From contig NZ_JAINVF010000023.1 of NCBI RefSeq assembly GCF_020400585.1, forward strand, positions 1 to 64,000: a stretch of DNA of 64,000 bases, in the 5' to 3' direction. Position 1 is the stretch's first letter; every line of letters begins with the position of its first letter. Shown here piece by piece: positions 58,871 to 64,000 of this stretch. The notes below the pieces were generated by a model. It saw only the letters and a program-made list of their open reading frames with translations, did no database searches and was not told the origin of the DNA. The position numbers and the translations under genes are program-made. This DNA comes from Streptomyces sp. NK08204 (GTDB taxonomy: Bacteria > Actinomycetota > Actinomycetes > Streptomycetales > Streptomycetaceae).

Positions 58871-60691
58871 ATGACTGGGGCCATGAGCGAGAGCAGCAAG
58901 CCGGACACACCTGACATGCCGGACTGGGAGCGGCGCTTCCGGGCGCCCCGGGTGTCACTGCCCGACTGGGCGGTGGACGCCCCGGAGCGCTCCCTGTTCG
59001 TGTCGAACGCCACGGGCACGTACGAGCTGTACGCGTGGGACCGCGCGACGGGCGAGCAGCGCCAGGCCACGCACCGGCCGAACGGCACGACGGACGGCGT
59101 GCTCTCCCCGGACGGCGCGTGGATCTGGTGGTTCGACGACAAGGACGGCGACGAGTTCGGCATCTGGCGCCGCCAGCCCTTCGCCGGGGGCCCGGACGAG
59201 CCGGCCGTCCCCGGCCTGGAGCCCTCCTACCCCGCCGGTCTGGCGCTGGCCCGCGACGGCCGCACGGCGGTGGTGGGCCGCTCCACGGACGAGGACGGCA
59301 CCACCATCCACCTCACCCGCGAGGGGGAACCGCCCGTCGAGGTCTACCGGCACCGCGAGTCGGCCGGCGTCGGTGACCTCTCGTACGACGGCTCCCTGAT
59401 CGCCGTCGAGCACACCGAGCACGGCGACGCCATGCACGCGGCGCTGCGTGTGCTGCGCCCGGACGGCACGACGGTCGCCGAGCTGGACGACACCAAGGGC
59501 GGCGAGCAGGAGCTGGGCCTGGAGGTGATGGGCTTCGCCCCGGTCGCCGGTGACACCCGCCTGCTCATCGGCCACCAGCGCCGGGGCCGCTGGGAGCCGC
59601 TGGTGTGGAACGTGGCCACGGGCGAGGAGACCGACCTGGCCTTGGACCTGCCGGGCGACGTCGGCGCCGAGTGGTACCCGGACGGTTCGGCCCTGCTCGT
59701 CGAGCACGGCTTCGAGGCCCGCGGCGAACTGTTCCGCTACGACCTGGCCACCCACGAGCTGACCCGCATCCCCACCCCGTCCGGCACGGTCTCCGGGGCG
59801 ACGGCCCGGCCCGACGGCAGCGTGGAGTACCTGTGGTCGTCGGCGGCGCACCCGCCCGTGGTCCGGTCCACGGCGGGGGGGATCGTCCTGGACCCGCCCG
59901 GCATGAAGTGCCCGCCGTCGGTGGCCGTGGAGGACGCCTGGGTGGAGGGTCCCGGCGGCCGTATCCACGCCCTGATCCAGAAGCCGGCCGGTGCCACCGG
60001 CCCCCTGCCCACGGTCTTCGACCTGCACGGCGGCCCGACCTGGCACGACAGCGACTCCTTCGCGGCGGGCCCGGCGGCCTGGGTGGACCACGGCTACGCG
60101 GTGGTCCGCGTCAACTACCGCGGCTCCACGGGCTACGGCCGCGCCTGGACCGACGCCCTCAAGCACCGGGTCGGCCTGATCGAGCTGGAGGACGTCGCCG
60201 CCGTCCGCGAGTGGGCGATCGCCTCGGGCCTCGCCGACCCGGACCGGCTGGTCCTCACCGGCGGCTCCTGGGGCGGCTACCTCACCCTGCTCGGCGTCGG
60301 CACCCAGCCCGACGCATGGGCGGTGGGCATCGCGGTGGTGCCGGTCGCGGACTACGTCACGGCCTACTACGACGAGATGGAGTCCCTGAAGGCCATGGAC
60401 CGCACACTGCTCGGCGGCACTCCCGAGGAGGTCCCGGAGCGCTTCGAGGCGTCCTCCCCGCTGACCTACGTGGACCGGGTCAAGGCCCCCGTGTACATCT
60501 CGGCGGGCGTCAACGACCCGCGCTGCCCGATCCGCCAGATCGACAACTACGTCAAGAGACTGGAGGCCCGGGGCGCGGTCCACCAGGTGTACCGCTACGA
60601 CGCCGGGCACGGCTCCCTGGTGGTGGACGAGCGCATCAAGCAGGTGCGCCTGGAGATCGAGTTCGCGCAGCGGCATCTGGGGCGGGCGTAG
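58871..60691 (+). CDS. S9 family prolyl oligopeptidase-like serine peptidase
   Basis: 606 residues from ATG at 58871; ATG at 58883 is also possible. An N-terminal beta-propeller (about 30-350) with repeated blades such as VLSPDGAWIWWFDDKDGDEF and LSYDGSLIAVEHTEHGDA gates the active site. The C-terminal alpha/beta-hydrolase domain has VFDLHGGPTWHDSD, VRVNYRGSTGYGRAW, nucleophile Ser in LTGGSWGGYLTLL (about residue 466), Asp in ISAGVNDPRCPIRQ and His in YDAGHGSLV. It is cytoplasmic (no signal peptide) and probably an acylaminoacyl- or dipeptidyl-peptidase type enzyme of peptide turnover. Confidence 0.93.
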   Translation: MTGAMSESSKPDTPDMPDWERRFRAPRVSLPDWAVDAPERSLFVSNATGTYELYAWDRATGEQRQATHRPNGTTDGVLSPDGAWIWWFDDKDGDEFGIWRRQPFAGGPDEPAVPGLEPSYPAGLALARDGRTAVVGRSTDEDGTTIHLTREGEPPVEVYRHRESAGVGDLSYDGSLIAVEHTEHGDAMHAALRVLRPDGTTVAELDDTKGGEQELGLEVMGFAPVAGDTRLLIGHQRRGRWEPLVWNVATGEETDLALDLPGDVGAEWYPDGSALLVEHGFEARGELFRYDLATHELTRIPTPSGTVSGATARPDGSVEYLWSSAAHPPVVRSTAGGIVLDPPGMKCPPSVAVEDAWVEGPGGRIHALIQKPAGATGPLPTVFDLHGGPTWHDSDSFAAGPAAWVDHGYAVVRVNYRGSTGYGRAWTDALKHRVGLIELEDVAAVREWAIASGLADPDRLVLTGGSWGGYLTLLGVGTQPDAWAVGIAVVPVADYVTAYYDEMESLKAMDRTLLGGTPEEVPERFEASSPLTYVDRVKAPVYISAGVNDPRCPIRQIDNYVKRLEARGAVHQVYRYDAGHGSLVVDERIKQVRLEIEFAQRHLGRA

Positions 60692-60712
60692 GGAGCCGGG
60701 CTCCTCGGCCGG

Positions 60713-60730
60713 GAGCCCCTTCGGGGGCTC
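60713..60730. terminator. Bidirectional terminator with UUCG-type loop
   Basis: GAGCCCC-TTCG-GGGGCTC, a 7-bp stem with a stable tetraloop, between convergent genes. It overlaps the stop codon of the minus-strand gene. Confidence 0.75.
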
Positions 60731-62612
60731 AGCCCAGTTCGGCCAGGCCCCTTCGGGTGGCGGCCACCACCACACGGTCCTCTTTCTGCAGCACGTGGTC
60801 GGGCGGGACGTCGGTGCGGCCCTCCAGGGCCAGCACCCGCCAGGCCCCGGCCCGGAACGCGGCGGACACCGTCCTTCCCTCCAGCTCCGGGTGGCCGGCC
60901 ACGTCCACCGCGGCGAACAGCAGGACACGCCGTTCCACCGGGATCGCGCCGAGGATCTGCCGGCCGAGCATCGCGCCCGCGAACGCCGGCGCGGCGAGGT
61001 GCGTGACGCTGCGGCTGCGGGTGCGGGCGTGCGGGTGGGCGGCGCGCAGGGTGCGGTAGACGGCGGTGGCGAAGTCGTCGTCGTACAGGCGCAGGACCAC
61101 CCGCAGGTCCGGCCGGACGGACCGCGCGTACAGCACCGCCTCCAGGTTGGTGGTGTCCGCGCTGGTCACCGCCAGCAGGACATGGGCGCGGTGGATCTTC
61201 GCGGCCTCCAGGACGCCCTCCTCGGTCACATCACCCAGCACCACCGGCACCCGCAGCCGCCGCGCGGTCGCCAGCCCCCTGGCCTCCGGGTCGGACTCCA
61301 CGCACACCACCGGGATCTGCAGTTCCCGCAGCCGGGTCAGTACACGGGTGCCGATCTTCCCGAGCCCGAGCAGCACCACATGTCCGCCCAGTCCGCGCGG
61401 CGGCCTGCGCAGCGCGGACGCGGTACGGAACGTGCCCAGCGCCTCCAGGACCGCGGCCAGCAGCACCGGCAGGAGCAGCAACCCGACGAGTCCGGACAGC
61501 AGTTGCAGGATCTGCCTGCCGAGGGACTCCCCGAGGGCGGGGTCGTCGATCGCGAACATGTCCAGCAACGTGAGGTAGAAGGCCCGCAGCGGGTGGATGC
61601 CCGTCACCACCCACAACGCGACCGCCAGCGCCAGCACGCAGCCCACGATCCCCGCGAGCGACCACCGCAGCCGCCGCGAGAACAGCGAGCCGAGCGGCAC
61701 CACGCCCCCTACTCCGCGCCCGTTCGCGGCGGCCCCCCGCTCGTCCGCGAACGACACCTGCTCCAGCACCACGGTCGCCCGGCCGGCGGCCCGCCGTACC
61801 TCGTCGTCGTCCGGCAGCAGCCGGGGCCCGTGTTCCCCGCTGCCCTCGGAGCCGTCGGCCCCGGCCGGATCCGTGCTGGTCGCGGAGAGCAGCGCCAGCG
61901 TGCACAGCCCGGGCGCGGGGACGTGCCCGACCCCGGCGGGCAGCCGTTCCACGGCCCGCAGCAGCAGCCCGTCGGTCTGGACGACCTTGGTGGTCCCGGC
62001 GATCGCGGACGCGGCCAGCGCGGGTGCGGCGGTGTCCGCGTCGGACAGCACGGTGGTGGAGGCGTCCACGGCTCCGACGGTGCCGTCGCCGGTCGCCAAC
62101 GCGGCAGCCTGGTCGAGGAGTTCCTCGATGTGCTGGCCCAGCCGCCGGTTGTACAGGCGCAGGACGAGCCGGATCCTCGGGTTGAGCCGTCGGGCGGTCA
62201 GCGCCGCCCGGATGTTGGTCTCGTCGTCGTCGTAGACGAGGGCGAGCGCGGCGGCCCGCTCGACACCGGCCTCGGCGAGCGTGACCTCGGTGACCGCGGC
62301 GGCCTCCACCATGCGTGCGCCGTCCGGCCCGTCGACGTTGCCGCCGGGGCCGGGGCCGGGGCCGGGGCCGGGGGTGCTTCCGGCGCCTGCACCGTGCCCG
62401 CCGCTCCCGCCGGCCCTGGCGACGGCCGCGCTGACCATCCGGTCGAGCAGCCCGGACGTGCCGCGCGCCCGGCCCACCACCGGGGGGCGGGCCGTGCGTT
62501 CGTCCGGCGGTACGACGAGGGTGACCCGTTCGCCGTGGACGCCGCGCAGTTCGGCGGCCAGCCGGTGCGCGAGTCCGTCGTCACCGCAGACGATCATGTG
62601 TGCCGACGCCAC
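60729..62612 (-). CDS. Membrane protein with two RCK (TrkA-N/C) modules, channel-like
   Basis: 627 residues from GTG at 62612. The open frame continues to 62696, and ATG 62597 (MIVCGDDGLAHRLAAEL) is the start that best fits a TrkA-N domain; none has a Shine-Dalgarno. The first NAD-binding module (about 5-170) is interrupted by a (GP)n linker encoded by a GGGGCC-type repeat. The membrane part has two helices (WSLAGIVGCVLALAVALWVV, LLSGLVGLLLLPVLLAAVLE). A second TrkA-N module follows (HVVLLGLGKIGTRVLTRLRE, VLGDVTEEGVLEAAKIHRAH, VTSADTTNLEAV). Between the helices the sequence is LLDMFAIDDP, without the TVGYG potassium filter. Confidence 0.85.
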   Translation of the reverse strand: MASAHMIVCGDDGLAHRLAAELRGVHGERVTLVVPPDERTARPPVVGRARGTSGLLDRMVSAAVARAGGSGGHGAGAGSTPGPGPGPGPGGNVDGPDGARMVEAAAVTEVTLAEAGVERAAALALVYDDDETNIRAALTARRLNPRIRLVLRLYNRRLGQHIEELLDQAAALATGDGTVGAVDASTTVLSDADTAAPALAASAIAGTTKVVQTDGLLLRAVERLPAGVGHVPAPGLCTLALLSATSTDPAGADGSEGSGEHGPRLLPDDDEVRRAAGRATVVLEQVSFADERGAAANGRGVGGVVPLGSLFSRRLRWSLAGIVGCVLALAVALWVVTGIHPLRAFYLTLLDMFAIDDPALGESLGRQILQLLSGLVGLLLLPVLLAAVLEALGTFRTASALRRPPRGLGGHVVLLGLGKIGTRVLTRLRELQIPVVCVESDPEARGLATARRLRVPVVLGDVTEEGVLEAAKIHRAHVLLAVTSADTTNLEAVLYARSVRPDLRVVLRLYDDDFATAVYRTLRAAHPHARTRSRSVTHLAAPAFAGAMLGRQILGAIPVERRVLLFAAVDVAGHPELEGRTVSAAFRAGAWRVLALEGRTDVPPDHVLQKEDRVVVAATRRGLAELG

Positions 62613-63002
62613 GCCGGGCCCGCTTTGGTTCGGAACGCTCCCCACGGCGGTGAAGACTGCCCCAAGAACACCGGTGGTTCCAGGAACGGCCTGCACGGCC
62701 GTGCCGTCAGCCCGACGCCAGGGCGTCGGTGCCCATGGGCCGGTCGTCCGGCGTGATGGCCGCCTGCTCCCGGCCGGTGGAGTACCGGTCCGTCGTCCAT
62801 GCCGTCGTCCACGCGGTCGTCGGTGGAGTGGCCGGCCGTGCCGGGCGGGGCGACGTCCGGGGGCGTAAGGGCCGCAACAAGCTGACGAGGCATGCGACAG
62901 GCCGTGTGCAGCGCCGGTGACGCTCCTGCGCGCAGTCCTGGGGGACTTCGCGGGGCGTCAGCCGTGGACTGCGCCAGAGCGTGGACTGCGCCGGAGATCC
63001 CC
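62613..63002. other. Gene-free stretch with a 17-bp tandem duplication
   Basis: No supported gene in about 390 bases; the open frames on both strands lack Shine-Dalgarno sequences and family features. At 62963-62979 and 62980-62996 a 17-bp unit (CGTGGACTGCGCC then AGAG or GGAG) is repeated head to tail with one mismatch, directly before the copA promoter. A GTCGTCCAYG-type repeat lies near 62790-62825. Confidence 0.6.
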
Positions 63003-63031
63003 TTGCGTTCGATACGGGGTGGGGGTATACA
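63003..63031 (+). promoter_or_regulatory. Promoter of the copper ATPase gene
   Basis: TTGCGT (63003-63008), 17-base spacer, TATACA (63026-63031). This is the best sigma-70-type match in the window. Confidence 0.65.
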
Positions 63032-63047
63032 TGAAGTCGTCGCCAGG

Positions 63048-63062
63048 TACCCCAGGGGGGTA
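63048..63062 (+). promoter_or_regulatory. CsoR-like copper operator
   Basis: TACCCC-AGG-GGGGTA, a G/C-tract palindrome of the type bound by actinobacterial CsoR repressors. It lies about ten bases downstream of the expected transcription start and 37 bases before ATG 63100, so it would block transcription until Cu(I) binds CsoR. Confidence 0.7.
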
Positions 63063-63099
63063 TGAGGACCGCCGCCTCCGTGAGCTGCGAGGAGCAGAC

Positions 63100-64000
63100 A
63101 TGACCACCACCACGACATCCGGTGCCGCCGAGGTCGAACTCGCCATCGGCGGAATGACCTGTGCTTCCTGCGCCGCCCGCATCGAGAAGAAGCTCAACCG
63201 CATGGACGGCGTCGAGGCCACCGTCAACTACGCCACGGAGAAGGCGAAGGTCACCTTCCGCGAGGACGTCACCGTCGCCGACCTGATCGCCACGGTCGAG
63301 GCCACCGGCTACACCGCCCGCGAGCCCCGGCCCGCCCGCACCGAGGCGGAGTCCGGCACCGGTGCGGCGGCAACGGAGGCCGACGAACTGCTGCCCTTGC
63401 GGCAGCGGTTGGTGACCGCGGTGGCGCTCGCGGTGCCGGTGATCGCGATGGCGATGGTCCCGGCGCTGCAGTTCGAGTACTGGCAGTGGCTGTCGCTGAC
63501 GCTCACGGCGCCGGTGGTGACGTACGCCGCCTGGCCCTTCCACAAGGCCGCCTGGACCAACGCCCGGCACGGCGCCGCCACCATGGACACGCTGGTCTCG
63601 GTCGGTACGTCGGCCGCGTTCCTGTGGTCGCTGTGGGCGCTGTTCTTCGGGAGCGCCGGCATGCCCGGCATGACGCACTCCTTCGAGCTGACGATCGCGC
63701 GCAGTGACGGCGCCGGGAACATCTACCTGGAGGCCGCGGCCGGGGTCACCGCCTTCATCCTGGCCGGCCGGTACTTCGAGGCCCGCTCCAAGCGCCGGGC
63801 GGGGGCGGCACTCAAGGCCCTGCTCGAACTCGGCGCCAAGGAAGTCACCGTACTGCGCGGCGAGCGCGAGGAACTCGTGCCGGTCGCGGAGTTGCAGGTC
63901 GGGGACCGTTTCCTGGTCCGTCCCGGTGAGAAGGTTGCCACCGACGGCACGGTGGTCGAGGGCTCCTCGGCGGTGGACGCCTCGATGCTCACCGGCGAGT
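63100..64000 (+). CDS. copA: Cu(I)-translocating P1B-type ATPase, N-terminal part
   Basis: Partial: 300 residues visible, running off the right edge. ATG at 63100 follows GAGGAG. An N-terminal heavy-metal domain with the binding motif GGMTCASCAARIEKKL (CxxC at about residues 29-32) is followed by an acidic/Thr linker, two pairs of membrane helices (LVTAVALAVPVIAMAMVPAL, WLSLTLTAPVVTYAAWPF, MDTLVSVGTSAAFLWSLWAL, AAAGVTAFILAGRYFEARSK) and the actuator domain, whose TGE loop (DASMLTGE) is just reached. The CPC and DKTGT motifs would lie beyond the window. The CsoR-like operator supports copper as the substrate. Confidence 0.93.
   Translation, partial: MTTTTTSGAAEVELAIGGMTCASCAARIEKKLNRMDGVEATVNYATEKAKVTFREDVTVADLIATVEATGYTAREPRPARTEAESGTGAAATEADELLPLRQRLVTAVALAVPVIAMAMVPALQFEYWQWLSLTLTAPVVTYAAWPFHKAAWTNARHGAATMDTLVSVGTSAAFLWSLWALFFGSAGMPGMTHSFELTIARSDGAGNIYLEAAAGVTAFILAGRYFEARSKRRAGAALKALLELGAKEVTVLRGEREELVPVAELQVGDRFLVRPGEKVATDGTVVEGSSAVDASMLTGE

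Noticed and set aside
62594..63118. Minus-strand open frames before copA
   Set aside because: No Shine-Dalgarno or family features, and they cross the copA promoter and operator.

Overview
The window is high-GC actinobacterial chromosome and almost certainly Streptomyces. Most genes show strong third-position GC bias, GTG and even TTG starts are frequent, and an HspR-type heat-shock circuit is present. The gene order (dnaK-grpE-dnaJ-hspR, clpB, pyrE-fba, kynA-kynU, purA, recR, ask-asd) is the order I remember for the core of the S. coelicolor chromosome. I see no integrase, transposase, tRNA, rRNA or CRISPR array.

Layout. 1-1935: 5' part of a membrane Fe-S reductase (minus strand), divergent from a WecA/MraY-like membrane protein. 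1938-6190: the dnaK-grpE-dnaJ-hspR operon with two HspR (HAIR) operators. 6255-9358: a secreted PA14/fibronectin-III protein with a perfect 22-bp inverted repeat against its ribosome binding site, and a sugar-binding lipoprotein. 9651-13446: an accessory island with three paralogous LuxR-type regulators, a small exported peptide gene and a degenerate Rieske-like protein. 13507-16634: an F420/PPOX oxidoreductase divergent from clpB, with a third HAIR element between them. 16696-25145: housekeeping and hypothetical genes, including an AT-rich small ORF, a spermidine-synthase fusion, an epimerase and pyrE. 25301-31892: fba, an MFS exporter and a tryptophan-to-kynurenine module (kynA, kynU, probable formamidase). 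32055-36741: an overlapping hydrolase / acyltransferase / histidine kinase / response regulator operon, followed by a P450. 38182-44708: diacylglycerol kinase-like gene, purA, a secreted protein, a decayed Ser/Thr kinase and a Tat-exported 5'-nucleotidase. 44839-49839: a GntR/aminotransferase locus and an intact Ser/Thr kinase separated by an 11-bp tandem array. 49866-55723: DHFR-like, SLATT, YbaB-RecR-DUF5063 and the aspartate kinase / semialdehyde dehydrogenase pair. 56050-57938: an ECF (SigE-like) sigma factor coupled to a His-rich single-pass membrane protein. 57964-62612: SURF1, an S9 peptidase and a two-RCK membrane protein. 63100-64000: start of a copper P-type ATPase behind a CsoR-like operator.

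How the genes work together. HspR, encoded in the dnaK operon, should repress both its own operon and clpB through the HAIR sites, so the window carries a nearly complete disaggregation regulon. KynA, KynU and the adjacent hydrolase can convert tryptophan to anthranilate. Ask and Asd open the aspartate-family amino-acid pathway.

The most novel-looking item is 9651-13446, which I read as a possible exported-peptide and intracellular-sensor system; this is inference. A second recurrent signal is a TANNNT-like -10 element lying 6 to 8 bases before the start codon, with no good Shine-Dalgarno sequence, at about eleven genes. This suggests widespread leaderless transcription and was used to choose several starts.
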